64,000 nt of DNA from Scatomorpha sp964535405. GTDB taxonomy: Bacteria > Bacillota > Clostridia > Oscillospirales > Oscillospiraceae. Location of the stretch: contig CAZHUG010000002.1 in the NCBI GenBank assembly GCA_964535405.1, forward strand, positions 1 through 64,000, written 5' to 3'. Positions 46,099 to 55,205 of this stretch are shown here, one piece after another; position 1 is the first letter of the stretch, and every line of letters begins with the position of its first letter. The notes under the pieces are model-generated. The model did not search any database. It worked only from the letters and a program-made list of their open reading frames with translations, and was not told the origin of the DNA. The translations under genes and the position numbers were made by a program.

Positions 46099-47541
46099 CT
46101 ACAGGAGCAGGGGCATAAGGGTGAAATACGCGATGCCGCCTGTTAGAATGACCAGAACCGACAGAACCATGCTGTATTTGGCCACCCCGCCGGTGCTGAT
46201 CCACTCTTTTTTGCTGTGGAGCAGCGCAGCCTGCGGATTTGCGGACGGCAGGGCTATCGACGAATTGGACGCAATGCTCACGATGCAGGCAAGCACATTG
46301 AGTGAAATGCCGACTGTGGGCGCGTAAATTGACGCTATATTGAACAGCATCAGGCAAACAGAAACGTTCCCCATAAAGGTCGTGGCTATAACCGTCACAA
46401 TCATAATAATCATGAGAAACAGAAAGCCGTTCGACCCGAACACATTGGCCAGCAGGCCTTGTATTGTGGCGCTGATGCCCAGGTTCCCGTCATTGAGGAT
46501 TTCCGCCAGCGGCATATTGAACACTATCAGGAATATTATCTGCCAGGGGACGGCCTTCGCGCCCTTGACTATATCCACAAGCGCTTCATTTTTGTCCGTT
46601 CTTCTGGCGAAGGCCATCAGCACGATGAATACAAGGAATATTCCCGAGGTGCTGATAGAGCTCAGGAATTTGCCCACGACGGTTCTGCCGGCAAGAAAGC
46701 TCTCGGCCACCAGCAAAACAAACAGGGCATATGTCATGCCGAGAATCGCCTTTTGATAGCCTGACAGTTCCGTTTTCTCTTCAAATCCTCCGCCGTCATT
46801 GACCTTACTGACGTCGGGACGAAATACCCGCTTGCACAGCAGCAGATATATTGCCAGCGCGCCAGCGCCGATAAACACCGAGCAGAGAAAATACGGCACG
46901 AGCGGCACATTCCCGCCCGCCGCGCGGATATAGCCGACAAGGATTGCGTCCGGAGTCCTGAAGGTCCATATCGAGCCGCCCATGAAGCTTGCGAAGGTGA
47001 TCCCGACCATCATGAGCAGGGGGTATTTGTCACCCTTTTTGTAGCCGAGCCTCTTCGCGTAATTGCAAAAGACCTCCAGCCCGACCATCAGTGCCGCCAT
47101 TTGGCTTATGAGCGCCGCGACAAAATAGACCGCCGCTATGAACAGTGTCGACATCACCCAGGGGCGACCGCGGGCGATCTTTCGCGTGACTATGGCCTTG
47201 ATCAAATAGTCGGATACTCCGGAGTCGGACACAAAAAAGGTGTATATACATGTAAGCAGAACGAATATAACCGTGGTGTTTCCGAAGCCCCGCGACAGGT
47301 ATTCCGGCAGGGAGATATAACCCGTCATGGATATGAGTATCATTGCCAAAAAGCTGGGCCAGGCGAGGTCTACCAGGGCCCATAAAACGATAGTCCCCAG
47401 ATATATCCCGAGTATTGTCATGCCCGTGTCGGTAATTTCACCGAGATTTGGCATGAGGCATACGAACAGAATGACAAAAAGGCCGGACAGGCACTTGAGA
47501 TAATAGAGCTTGTTTCGTCTCGTCAACGCATTTTCAGACAT
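46099..47541 (-). CDS. SLC13/DASS-type anion permease (C)
   Basis: 480 aa, about 12 TM helices. Conserved parts: N-terminal LPNLGEITDTGMTILGIYLGTIVLWAL, the segment LISQMAALMVGLEVFC in place of the usual hairpin, the middle LAEILNDGNLGISATIQGLL, the second repeat TVIATTFMGNVSVCLML and SIASNSSIALPSANPQAALLH near the C-terminus. It is closer to permease D (47596) than to A/B. Its stop lies 42 bp before the VOC start, and the permease D gene precedes it, forming another adjacent pair. Confidence 0.87.
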   Translation of the reverse strand: MSENALTRRNKLYYLKCLSGLFVILFVCLMPNLGEITDTGMTILGIYLGTIVLWALVDLAWPSFLAMILISMTGYISLPEYLSRGFGNTTVIFVLLTCIYTFFVSDSGVSDYLIKAIVTRKIARGRPWVMSTLFIAAVYFVAALISQMAALMVGLEVFCNYAKRLGYKKGDKYPLLMMVGITFASFMGGSIWTFRTPDAILVGYIRAAGGNVPLVPYFLCSVFIGAGALAIYLLLCKRVFRPDVSKVNDGGGFEEKTELSGYQKAILGMTYALFVLLVAESFLAGRTVVGKFLSSISTSGIFLVFIVLMAFARRTDKNEALVDIVKGAKAVPWQIIFLIVFNMPLAEILNDGNLGISATIQGLLANVFGSNGFLFLMIIMIVTVIATTFMGNVSVCLMLFNIASIYAPTVGISLNVLACIVSIASNSSIALPSANPQAALLHSKKEWISTGGVAKYSMVLSVLVILTGGIAYFTLMPLLL

Positions 47542-47595
47542 ATATATTATCCTCCCGTTTTAATCTAACCGGGCTTAGCTCTGCCCCCTTCCGCT

Positions 47596-49047
47596 TCAAC
47601 CAAAAATCCAGCCGCCGAACACGAGCCATATGATGATGGCGGAGAGGAATGTCAGCACCAGCGCCACTCCGGCGTAGAGATATATCTGCTTGGGCGTGAC
47701 CCAGTCGCTCTGGCCGTGAAGCATCGCGGCAACAGGGTTCGACGACGGCAAAAGACAGATCGTCTGCGCCAGCATGACAGTCAGAAGCCCAAGCATTGCG
47801 AGGTTTATGCCCATAAGCTCGGCCACGGTGAAGGTCATCGTCCAGGAGATTACCGCCGCGGGCGTGTTTCCGATAAACGCGGTTATAATCAGTGAGATGA
47901 CAGTAAACACGATGATGAATATCAGTGTTCCGCCGCTGCCTCCGAAAAGGGGACCCAGAACACTTGTGATCGTCGCTGAGATCCCAAGCTCGGCATTTGT
48001 AAGCAGTCCGGCGATGGGCAGGTTTAGCACTAGCAGGTAAAAAACCGGCCAGGCGACCCCGTTTTTGGTTCCGCTGGCGATGTCCGCAAAGGCGCGGCCG
48101 GTCTCCTTTTGCCGTATAATCGCCATGGGAATAATCAGCATCAGGATGAGTCCCGAGTTTCCAAGTCCGGAGAGGAAGGCGCCGATTGACGTGCTTGCGG
48201 GGATGAGACTCTGGAGCATGAACATGACGATCAAAAGCGCAAGACAGAACAAAAGCTGCTTCTGATATTTTGTCAGCTTAGGAGCCTCTTGGAATTCATA
48301 TTCCTGCCTGGACTTGGACACATCTATCTTGAAGATGAACTTGCCGACAAGGATATAAAGAGCAAGCATTATCCATGTAAAGCAGAAGGCTGCGACCGCA
48401 AAACTTATGAAGTTCACGGAATATCCTGCCTCGGCAACGTATCCGATAATTATATTACCCGGACTGCGGAATGTCCACATGGACGTTCCCCCGAGACCTG
48501 CCAGTGCCATGCCGACCATCACAAACACCGGATAGGCCTCGCCTTTTTTATAGCCGACATTTCTGGCGTATTGTGTGAACAGGGCCCAGGCGATGACAAT
48601 GCCGCCCGTGACGCTCACGAGTGAGCCGACGGCATAGGCGGACAGGAAGAATACGACCGCGATCACCCAGGGACGCCCGCGGGTAAACTTCTGCCTCACA
48701 ATCGTGGTGGCGATATAGGTTGTGACACCGGAGGCGTTTATGAACTCCGCGAATATGAAGCAGAGCCACACGAAAATGAGGGATGAATTGCCCCAGCCGC
48801 TGCTGAGATAGGCGCCGATTGTAGTATGTCCAGACAGGCCGATGAGCACGCAGGCGAGCAGGCTCGGCCAGATGAGGTCGGTCGTTATCCACAGGAAGAT
48901 CGTTCCGATGTAGATTCCGAATATTTTCGTTCCTACCTCACTCATCATCCCGATTGGCGGAATTATGTGGAAAATAAGTATTGTGAGAATCCCGATAGCT
49001 GCCTTTACGTAATATGTAGTGTTCTTCTTCCTCATAGTTTTTTCCAT
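47596..49047 (-). CDS. SLC13/DASS-type anion permease (D)
   Basis: 483 aa, about 12 TM helices. Similar to permease C: IGMMSEVGTKIFGIYIGTIFLWITTDLIWPS (in parts), YAVGSLVSVTGGIVIAW, TNAELGISATITSVLGPLF, TAFIGNTPAAVISW, and QTICLLPSSNPVAAMLHGQSDW near the end. The C-terminal motif SSNPVAAMLHG is shared with permease C (SANPQAALLHS). Imports an anion of unknown identity. It lies 55 bp upstream of permease C and 63 bp after the PduL stop, possibly in the same operon. Confidence 0.87.
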   Translation of the reverse strand: MEKTMRKKNTTYYVKAAIGILTILIFHIIPPIGMMSEVGTKIFGIYIGTIFLWITTDLIWPSLLACVLIGLSGHTTIGAYLSSGWGNSSLIFVWLCFIFAEFINASGVTTYIATTIVRQKFTRGRPWVIAVVFFLSAYAVGSLVSVTGGIVIAWALFTQYARNVGYKKGEAYPVFVMVGMALAGLGGTSMWTFRSPGNIIIGYVAEAGYSVNFISFAVAAFCFTWIMLALYILVGKFIFKIDVSKSRQEYEFQEAPKLTKYQKQLLFCLALLIVMFMLQSLIPASTSIGAFLSGLGNSGLILMLIIPMAIIRQKETGRAFADIASGTKNGVAWPVFYLLVLNLPIAGLLTNAELGISATITSVLGPLFGGSGGTLIFIIVFTVISLIITAFIGNTPAAVISWTMTFTVAELMGINLAMLGLLTVMLAQTICLLPSSNPVAAMLHGQSDWVTPKQIYLYAGVALVLTFLSAIIIWLVFGGWIFG

Positions 49048-49110
49048 TTCTTTCAGCTCTTTTCCTTATACATTTTTTGTCATGTGTCAGAAGGGACGCG
49101 GCATGAAATT

Positions 49111-49686
49111 CTAATTGGGTTTAATAAGCTCGAGCAGATCTCCGTTACTTATTCCGGCGGCGTTGGCCTCCTCAATATCCAGATGGATCACCTCCATCAC
49201 GCCCTTGTGCAGACGCGCAACGACGTTTCGAAACACGAGCCCGCGCTCGCCGGGGACGACAAGTTCCACCAGATCCCCGTTTGAAATTCCGAGCTCCTCA
49301 CCTCTGGAAACCGGGATGTGCACATGCCGCTTTGCAATGATGGCGGCATTTTGCGTGACCGTCCCCGCGGGGCCGATGATTTTGACCGCGGCGGCAGAGC
49401 CGTCTGACACGGATTCTGTCACCGGCGCGTCAATGCCGAGCCTGCGGCAGTCCCCGCGCAAAAGCTCAACCTGCGTTTTCTCTCTGGCAGGGCCCAGCAC
49501 GCGCAGCCCCTCGAGTTTGAGCCCGCTTGCTCCCTCGATCGAGACGCACTCATTTGCCGCAAACTCCTCCTTTCCAAGCATTCTGTGCACGCTGAGTGCC
49601 GAGTCCTCGCCAAACAGCGCGCGAATGTCCTCTTTTGATAGATGCACGTGCCTGTTTGACATTTCGGCTTTGACCATTATTGCCAT
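49111..49686 (-). CDS. pduL: PduL-type phosphate acyltransferase
   Basis: 191 aa from ATG 49686 with AAAGGAG ten bases upstream; a longer start at 49743 adds low-quality residues. The family signature is seen twice: SNRHVHLSKED near the N-terminus and IIAKRHVHIPVSRG near the middle, giving the zinc-binding histidines. Also present are VKIIGPAGTV and IHLDIEEANAAGI. PduL converts acyl-CoA plus phosphate to acyl-phosphate plus CoA. It is not the usual Ptb that pairs with Buk, which is encoded further upstream. No microcompartment shell genes or encapsulation peptide are seen, so it should be cytoplasmic. It supplies acyl-phosphate to the butyrate kinase (inference). Confidence 0.9.
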   Translation of the reverse strand: MAIMVKAEMSNRHVHLSKEDIRALFGEDSALSVHRMLGKEEFAANECVSIEGASGLKLEGLRVLGPAREKTQVELLRGDCRRLGIDAPVTESVSDGSAAAVKIIGPAGTVTQNAAIIAKRHVHIPVSRGEELGISNGDLVELVVPGERGLVFRNVVARLHKGVMEVIHLDIEEANAAGISNGDLLELIKPN

Positions 49687-49720
49687 TGGCTTGGGGCTCC
49701 TTTCATGTGTTTTTTCCGAG

Positions 49721-50692
49721 TCACAGCTTAAACTGATGCTCATAATTTGCCTGTATGATCTTCACGAGACAGGCAATCGTCTCGTTGACCGGCGATTGAA
49801 TGCCCATCTTTTTGCCGAGGGCAACAATGGCACCGTTGAGTGAATCGATCTCGGTCTGCGCGCGGTGTAGGAGCATGTCCTGCGCGGTGGAGGACATGGT
49901 GTTCTTCTGACTGCTGCGGTCAAAGTTTTTACTCTCCTGCAACTGCCGCCAAAGCGCCGCGCCGTCCACTCCGTAAGCCTCGGCCACGTCGCAGCCCTCC
50001 CGCCAGATCATTTCAGTCAGGCGAGCACCCTCCTCCATGCCCATAATGTAATACGGCCCGAGACGGGTAAGGGCGATAAGCGGATTCGCGCCACAGTTTC
50101 GCAAAGCCTTTATCCAGACGATATAACCAATGTCTCGCGTGTAACAGCAGTCACAGCCGCCGGCGGAAAAGTAACCTTTGAGCGCCTGACCAACCCTGTC
50201 AGTGAACGCATTTGCCTCAATCGGCCCGAAGTTTACGAGAGCCCCCGTGCCGGAGGGATAGCCCGCGCACACGCCCGGCTCGGGCAGGGCAGTTGTGATG
50301 ACTCCGCTTCCGTAGAGGATGCGCTCAATAGGAAAATACTCTGCGAGCTTCTGCTCGTTTCCGAGGCCGTTTTGCAGGGAGACGACCGCGGTCTGCGGCC
50401 CTATGCAGGGCAACGCGCCTCTTATCGCGACATCGCTCACCGTGGTTTTCACCACAAAGATCACGATATCCATGATGCCGATGTCCGCCGCACTGTACGC
50501 CGTGTGAAAGCCCTCAACCAGCTGTTCACTGTCCCGCCCGCCGTAGGAAATGCGAAAGCGCAGGCCGTTCTTCGCCACCGCGTCCATGTGCGCGCGGTTG
50601 GGATCGACGAGATAAACCTCCGCGCCCCCCAGTCTCAGATATGCGGCGAACACGCTTCCGGCAGCGCCCGCGCCGATGATCGCAATTTTCAT
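49721..50692 (-). CDS. Ketopantoate reductase-like (PanE/ApbA) dehydrogenase
   Basis: 323 aa, normal length. NAD(P)-binding IAIIGAGAAGSVFAAYL (residues about 3-19), VFVVKTTVSD-type strand (here IVIFVVKTTVSD), TAVVSLQNGLGNEQ, and the C-terminal helical domain with IALTRLGPYY and MGIQSPVNETI. PanE family members interconvert 2-oxo acids and 2-hydroxy acids. Here the gene overlaps the end of buk by 4 bp (ATGA) and lies in an operon for 2-oxo-acid oxidation. It may oxidise a 2-hydroxy acid to the 2-oxo acid used by the ferredoxin oxidoreductase, rather than make pantoate. This is inference. Confidence 0.82.
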   Translation of the reverse strand: MKIAIIGAGAAGSVFAAYLRLGGAEVYLVDPNRAHMDAVAKNGLRFRISYGGRDSEQLVEGFHTAYSAADIGIMDIVIFVVKTTVSDVAIRGALPCIGPQTAVVSLQNGLGNEQKLAEYFPIERILYGSGVITTALPEPGVCAGYPSGTGALVNFGPIEANAFTDRVGQALKGYFSAGGCDCCYTRDIGYIVWIKALRNCGANPLIALTRLGPYYIMGMEEGARLTEMIWREGCDVAEAYGVDGAALWRQLQESKNFDRSSQKNTMSSTAQDMLLHRAQTEIDSLNGAIVALGKKMGIQSPVNETIACLVKIIQANYEHQFKL

Positions 50693-51783
50693 TTTGCCGC
50701 GCTCCTCTCAAGTCTGTGAAAGGCTTCCTCGCCGCGCAGAACACGCCCGACGCCCGCCGCGAGCGCTTCCATCTCATGCGAGCCGGGATAGCGCAGCACC
50801 GGCGCAATTTTGGATATTCTCTCCGTCAGCCTGCCGACAAGCAGGTCTGAATACGCAAGCCCTCCGGTCAGCGCGATCACGTCCACCTCAAAGCAGGTGG
50901 TGGAGGCAATCGCGGCGATGTCCTTTGCGAGATTATAGATCATGCCGTCAAAATAAAACTCCGCCTGCCTGTCTCCGGCGCTTATTCGCGCCTCAACCTC
51001 GCGGACATCGCTCGTCCCGAGGTAGGAGACGAGCCCGCCCCCGCCCATGAGCATTTTTGCGATCTGCCCCTGCGTGTATTCGCCCGAAAAGCACAATCGC
51101 AGAAAGCCCGGCATGGCAGAGCCCGGCATCCCCCCCGCGCGCTCCGGCGAAAAGGCATCGTATGTGGAGTCTGCAAGCCTGCCGCAGACATGACTGCTCG
51201 TGGAGACCCCGCCGCCCATGTGGCAGACGATCACCCGCGCATCCTCGTACGCTTTCCCGACGGCCTCGGCAGCCCTTCGCGCGACGGCCTTCGCCGACAG
51301 CGTGTGCGAGCCTGTGCCGCAGGCGATCTGCTTTATGCCGGACAGCAGACTGACAGGCTCGCGCTCGTTCACGCCGTCAGCGTCGTAAACATAGGCGTTT
51401 ACAGAGAGCTTTTGAGCCAGATCATAGGCCAGCAGGGGACTCAGGGACGTGATGTGCGGAATGTTGTTCGTCCTGCAAAGGTCTAAATACCCCTCGTCTA
51501 TGAGATACGCGCCTGATTTTTGATCCCCGCCCCCGCAACCGCGGGCGGCGACGGCGGCAAAGTCCCCGCGGCCGAGGTCTTCGGCTTCGAGGAAGGCCTC
51601 AATAGACGCCATGCGCAGGCCGTACTGCTCGGGGATGGTCTTGAACTTTGCAAGCTCCTCCCGCTCGAGCTCCAAGTTTACCTCCGATACAAGCCTGCCG
51701 TCTTGGAAAACGGCAAGCTTTGTCGATGTTGAACCGGGATTTATGGCAAGTATCCTGCAAACGTTTCCGATATCTGCGCCCAT
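50689..51783 (-). CDS. buk: Butyrate kinase (branched-chain/aliphatic acid kinase)
   Basis: 364 aa from ATG 51783; a TTG six bases upstream is an alternative start. ASKHA fold: ILAINPGSTSTKLAVF (residues about 11-26), adenosine and phosphate motifs VIVCHMGGGVSTSSHV and VIALTGGLAYSDLLV, and GSHTLSAKAVARRAAE. Length fits Buk, which makes ATP from acyl-phosphate. Its start overlaps the end of the gamma-subunit gene, so kinase and oxidoreductase are coupled. With PduL it gives substrate-level phosphorylation from acyl-CoA. Confidence 0.94.
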   Translation of the reverse strand: MGADIGNVCRILAINPGSTSTKLAVFQDGRLVSEVNLELEREELAKFKTIPEQYGLRMASIEAFLEAEDLGRGDFAAVAARGCGGGDQKSGAYLIDEGYLDLCRTNNIPHITSLSPLLAYDLAQKLSVNAYVYDADGVNEREPVSLLSGIKQIACGTGSHTLSAKAVARRAAEAVGKAYEDARVIVCHMGGGVSTSSHVCGRLADSTYDAFSPERAGGMPGSAMPGFLRLCFSGEYTQGQIAKMLMGGGGLVSYLGTSDVREVEARISAGDRQAEFYFDGMIYNLAKDIAAIASTTCFEVDVIALTGGLAYSDLLVGRLTERISKIAPVLRYPGSHEMEALAAGVGRVLRGEEAFHRLERSAAK

Positions 51784-51785
51784 CC

Positions 51786-52346
51786 TCAACCCGCCTCCTC
51801 GTAATTGGCCTTTATGTATTCCACCCCGCGCCGCACGAGCTTTTTGTTCACATCCACGTACTTCGCCTTCGAGCCGGTGAAGGTTTTCTCGATGTAATCG
51901 AAGGCGCCCTCAAGGCTGATGCTCCCTGAAAGCCGGATGTACGCGCCGAGGAGCACCATGTTGAGCCCCTTGGGGTTTGATTCCTCGTAGGCAATGTCCA
52001 GCGCGGGTATGTGATAACAGTCCACGTCGTCGCGCCCCGCATCTTCATTTATCAGCGAGCTGTTTATGACGAGCTTGCCGCCCGGCTTGAGCGCGGAGCG
52101 GAATTTCGCGAGCGACGGGCTGTTCATGACGATGAGAAAATTCGGGTTTCTGATAAGAGGCGAGGCGACCGGCGCGCCGGAAACGTTGACGGCGCAGTTT
52201 GCCGTGCCCCCGCGCATCTCCGAGCCGTATGAGGGAAGCCAGCTGACCTCCTTGCCCTCGTCGAGCCCCACATAGGCGATAATTTGACCCAGACTGAGCG
52301 CGCCCTGACCGCCGAAGCCCGCGACTATAATTTGATCGTTTAGCAT
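51786..52346 (-). CDS. 2-oxoacid:ferredoxin oxidoreductase, gamma subunit
   Basis: 186 aa, normal for the gamma (PorG/KorC) subunit. Motifs: VAGFGGQGALSLGQIIAYVG at the start, WLPSYGSEMRGGTANC in the first third (SYGxExRGG), LNMVLLGAYIRLSG, FDYIEKTF and a helical end. The subunit helps to bind CoA and the active tetramer. It follows the beta subunit by 15 bp. It overlaps the buk start, linking CoA-ester production to ATP formation. Confidence 0.93.
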   Translation of the reverse strand: MLNDQIIVAGFGGQGALSLGQIIAYVGLDEGKEVSWLPSYGSEMRGGTANCAVNVSGAPVASPLIRNPNFLIVMNSPSLAKFRSALKPGGKLVINSSLINEDAGRDDVDCYHIPALDIAYEESNPKGLNMVLLGAYIRLSGSISLEGAFDYIEKTFTGSKAKYVDVNKKLVRRGVEYIKANYEEAG

Positions 52347-52361
52347 GTGCTTTCTCCCCTC

Positions 52362-53105
52362 TCAGCTCTCATAGTCCTTGAAATTTGCCAGCGGATAGTA
52401 CGGGATCATGTTCTCCCTCAGCCATTCGAGCGCGTCGGACGGTGTCTTGCCCCAGTTCGTCGGGCAGGAGGATAAAATCTCCACGATGGAAAAGCCGAGC
52501 CCCTTCTGCTGGCATTCGAAGGCGCGGCGGATGGCACGCCTGGCTTTCATGAGGTTTCCTGGTGAGTCGACCGACACGCGCTCGGCAAACTTGCACCCGT
52601 CAATCGTCGCCAGAAGCTCCGCCATGCGTATTGGATTGCCCACGGATTGCGGGTCTCTGCCGTAGGGCGAGGTGCTCGTCACCTGACCCGGGAGGGTCGT
52701 GGGTGCCATCTGCCCGCCGGTCATGCCGTAAATTGCGTTGTTAACATAGATGACGCTGAATTTTTCCCCTCGATGCGCCGCGTGGACTATCTCCGCGGTT
52801 CCGATGGCGGCAAGATCGCCGTCGCCCTGATATGAGAACACGAACTTGTCCGGATTCATCCGCTTCACGCCTGTTGCGACCGCAGGCGCGCGACCGTGCT
52901 CGGAGGCCAGCGCGTCGATGCTCCAGCCGATGTTCATGGTGGTACTGCAACCGACGCCGACGACCATGATCGCGTCGGGCACCAGCCCCAGCTCCTCGAT
53001 GGTTTTGGCGACCAGCTGATTTATGGTGCCGTGCGTGCATCCGGGGCAGAAGGTGGACGCCTTTTCTATGCACTCGGGCTTACTGTATACTACTGTGCTT
53101 CTCAT
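52362..53105 (-). CDS. 2-oxoacid:ferredoxin oxidoreductase, beta (TPP) subunit
   Basis: 247 aa. An Fe-S-like TFCPGCTHGTINQL near the N-terminus, GCSTTMNIGWSIDAL, and the TPP/Mg site GDGDLAAIG with NNAIYGMTGGQMAPTT form the thiamine-diphosphate core. The C-terminal part contains FSIVEILSSCPTNWGKT, typical of KorB/VorA. The size points to the KorB type with separate alpha, gamma and delta subunits. It decarboxylates a 2-oxo acid and passes two electrons to ferredoxin. The start is 1 bp from the alpha-subunit stop (53106). Confidence 0.94.
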   Translation of the reverse strand: MRSTVVYSKPECIEKASTFCPGCTHGTINQLVAKTIEELGLVPDAIMVVGVGCSTTMNIGWSIDALASEHGRAPAVATGVKRMNPDKFVFSYQGDGDLAAIGTAEIVHAAHRGEKFSVIYVNNAIYGMTGGQMAPTTLPGQVTSTSPYGRDPQSVGNPIRMAELLATIDGCKFAERVSVDSPGNLMKARRAIRRAFECQQKGLGFSIVEILSSCPTNWGKTPSDALEWLRENMIPYYPLANFKDYES

Positions 53106-54161
53106 TTAGTTTAGCTCCTCCCAAATTCTGCGGATTGCTTCCGTGATGTTCTCCTCGTTCATCGCGCCCCGGGCCGTGTTTCCCACGTGATAGACCGGCC
53201 ATCTGCCCTGCGCGCCTATGCGCACATCGTCTATCATCTGGCCGATGATGTTAATTTCCGGCACGATAACGGCGCGGCAGTTTTTTCCGATCCGGTCAAA
53301 CGCGGCATAGGGATATGGCCAGGCGGTCAGCGGTCTTATGAGGCCGATGCTGATATCCAGCGTCTTTTTGACCTCGGCAATCGCGGCTCTTGTCATCCTC
53401 GACGCCGTGCCGTAGGCGCAGACGACTATGTCCGCGTCCTCCACGCCCGATACCTCAACCCGGCACTCGTTTTCGCAGATTGCGGGATATATCTCCTGCT
53501 CAAGTATCTGCTGCTGCTTATACAGCGGCACTGTGTTTATCGTGAGCCTGCTTCTGTAGCCCTTGTCCCCGACGCCGCAGATTCGCCAGCTCTTCTCCGG
53601 CAGGCCGGTTCTCCTCGCAGGCAGTTTGTCAAAATCCACGCCCTCCATCATCTGGCCTATCATGCCGTCGGCAAGTATCAAAACCGGCGTCCGGTATTGA
53701 TCTGCGATGTCGAAGGCCTCAAAAGTCATCTGGGCCGCCTCCTGAATCGTCGCGGGCAGGAAAATCGGGATTTTGTACGAGCCGTTGGAGCACATTTTAT
53801 AGTCCTCCTGAGCGGCCTCGAGGTTTCCCATGCCCGGGCCGTTTCTGCACATGTTTATCACCACCGCGGGAAGCCGCATGCCCGCCATAGCTGAAATTGT
53901 CTCCAGCTTCAGCACCACGCCGACGCTCGAGGAGCTGGTCACGACCCGCCCTCCGCTTGCGGAGGCTCCCATCACCATGTTCATGGCGGCAATTTCGCTC
54001 TCGCTCTGCAAAAACAGCCCTCCGCGCTTCGGCATCTCCCGCGCGAGGTACTCGGGCAGTTCGCTCTGGGGCGTGATCGGATAGCCGAAAAACGCATCCG
54101 CCCCGGCTCTTATAATCGCCTCCGCGACTGCCTCATTGCCCTTCATTAACACCTTTGCCAT
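53106..54161 (-). CDS. 2-oxoacid:ferredoxin oxidoreductase, alpha subunit
   Basis: 351 aa. Pyrimidine-binding domain I: KGNEAVAEAIIRAGADAFFGYPITPQSELPEYLA (in parts), ESEIAAMNMVMGASASGGRVVTSSS; domain II after a linker: VCAYGTASRMTRAAI, VGLIRPLTAWPYP. This is the KorA/VorB-type alpha chain, without a fused gamma domain. It starts 3 bp after the ferredoxin-like gene and ends 1 bp before the beta subunit, so a four-subunit enzyme is encoded in order delta-alpha-beta-gamma. Substrate choice (branched-chain or 2-oxoglutarate) cannot be read from the sequence. Confidence 0.94.
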   Translation of the reverse strand: MAKVLMKGNEAVAEAIIRAGADAFFGYPITPQSELPEYLAREMPKRGGLFLQSESEIAAMNMVMGASASGGRVVTSSSSVGVVLKLETISAMAGMRLPAVVINMCRNGPGMGNLEAAQEDYKMCSNGSYKIPIFLPATIQEAAQMTFEAFDIADQYRTPVLILADGMIGQMMEGVDFDKLPARRTGLPEKSWRICGVGDKGYRSRLTINTVPLYKQQQILEQEIYPAICENECRVEVSGVEDADIVVCAYGTASRMTRAAIAEVKKTLDISIGLIRPLTAWPYPYAAFDRIGKNCRAVIVPEINIIGQMIDDVRIGAQGRWPVYHVGNTARGAMNEENITEAIRRIWEELN

Positions 54162-54164
54162 CTT

Positions 54165-54386
54165 CTAATCACCCACTTGCCTTTCAATCGTTATGACCCC
54201 GTCCGGACAAAGCCTGGCGCAGCTCGCGCAGGCCGTGCAGGCACTCATGTCCCGCACTGCCGCCGGATTTGTGGCCCTCTTGTTTATGTACGCCGTATCC
54301 ATCTCAAGCACTCCCTTGGGACAGATGTAAACGCACAGACCGCAGCCCTTGCAGGCCTCGCGGTCGATGGTAACTATCGCCTTCAT
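54165..54386 (-). CDS. 2-oxoacid:ferredoxin oxidoreductase, delta (2[4Fe-4S] ferredoxin) subunit
   Basis: 73 aa with two ferredoxin motifs: CKGCGLCVYICPKG (CxxCxxCxxxCP) and CTACASCARLCPDG. They bind two 4Fe-4S clusters that carry electrons from the TPP subunit to soluble ferredoxin. It is the first gene of the oxidoreductase set on the minus strand and lies 3 bp before the alpha subunit. The small size matches KorD/VorD. Confidence 0.94.
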   Translation of the reverse strand: MKAIVTIDREACKGCGLCVYICPKGVLEMDTAYINKRATNPAAVRDMSACTACASCARLCPDGVITIERQVGD

Positions 54387-54455
54387 CTCTTCACCTCTTA
54401 GTAATTTGTTTATTTTATAAACTCATGTTTTCACGGGTTTATTTCCCGGGACATG

Positions 54456-55205
54456 TCAATAGCTCATCCAGTTCGGCCTGTGATGAAGCTTGAGCGCAAA
54501 TGCTTTCCCGCAGAGCGCCGCGAGGTCAATTTCATCCGCGATAGACTCCATGAAGCAAGACAGCACGACGGGTATGCCCGTCTTTTCACTGAGATAGCAG
54601 ACGAGCCGCTCGCCCCGCATCACATCGGCGGAGCTCGTATCGGCGCAGCAGTGACTGTTGTTTACAAAGCCCGTCACCCTCAAACCGCAACGCTCTTCTA
54701 TAGCTCTCATGTATTCAAGCGCCGAATCGGCGTCCTGCGTCTGATACCTGTTCGCGTTTACCACCATGAGCAGCTCATAGTTTTCGGGCAGCCTGCTTTT
54801 ATATATCGACAACACTCCCGCACCCGCGGGATCACCGCCCACGTCGATGACATTTTTGCGGCTGGTGTCCGCAAAGCAGGACATTACCCCAGCCGAGACC
54901 CCCGGCGTATCCTCATGCGGGCTGTCGGCAAAGGTGCTCGAATATATCTCGATCCCCTCGTCCTTAAATAAGCGCTCGCGTTCTCTGGATCTGAAATACG
55001 GGTTCACGACGTCAATGTCGGCCAGGGCTGTTTTGTGGCCAAGGGCGGCAAATCGAAGCGCCAGATTACCGGCAATTTCGGTTTTCCCGCTCCCGTAATG
55101 TCCGACGATTATGTAACAGCTGGTATTTCCCAGATCTCTCACCTCTCTGGCCCGCAGTGCCCATTTGTCTGGTGAAATGTAATAACACAGACGGGCTTCG
55201 GGCAA
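54456..55205 (-). CDS. P-loop ATPase-like protein (MinD/CobQ type)
   Basis: 249 aa with a TTG start at 55205 preceded by AAGGA. GTG 55142 is a possible inner start that gives the P-loop nearer the N-terminus. Walker A: IIVGHYGSGKTEIAGN; second strand HKTALADIDVVNPYFRSRERER; KNVIDVGGDPAGAGVL as Walker B-like DxGGDPAG; LLMVVNANRYQT and GFVNNSHC later. Proteins like this are frequently found beside ferredoxin oxidoreductase genes in Clostridia, but their task is not known. It lies 70 bp upstream of the ferredoxin gene, possibly in the same operon. Confidence 0.82.
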   Translation of the reverse strand: MPEARLCYYISPDKWALRAREVRDLGNTSCYIIVGHYGSGKTEIAGNLALRFAALGHKTALADIDVVNPYFRSRERERLFKDEGIEIYSSTFADSPHEDTPGVSAGVMSCFADTSRKNVIDVGGDPAGAGVLSIYKSRLPENYELLMVVNANRYQTQDADSALEYMRAIEERCGLRVTGFVNNSHCCADTSSADVMRGERLVCYLSEKTGIPVVLSCFMESIADEIDLAALCGKAFALKLHHRPNWMSY

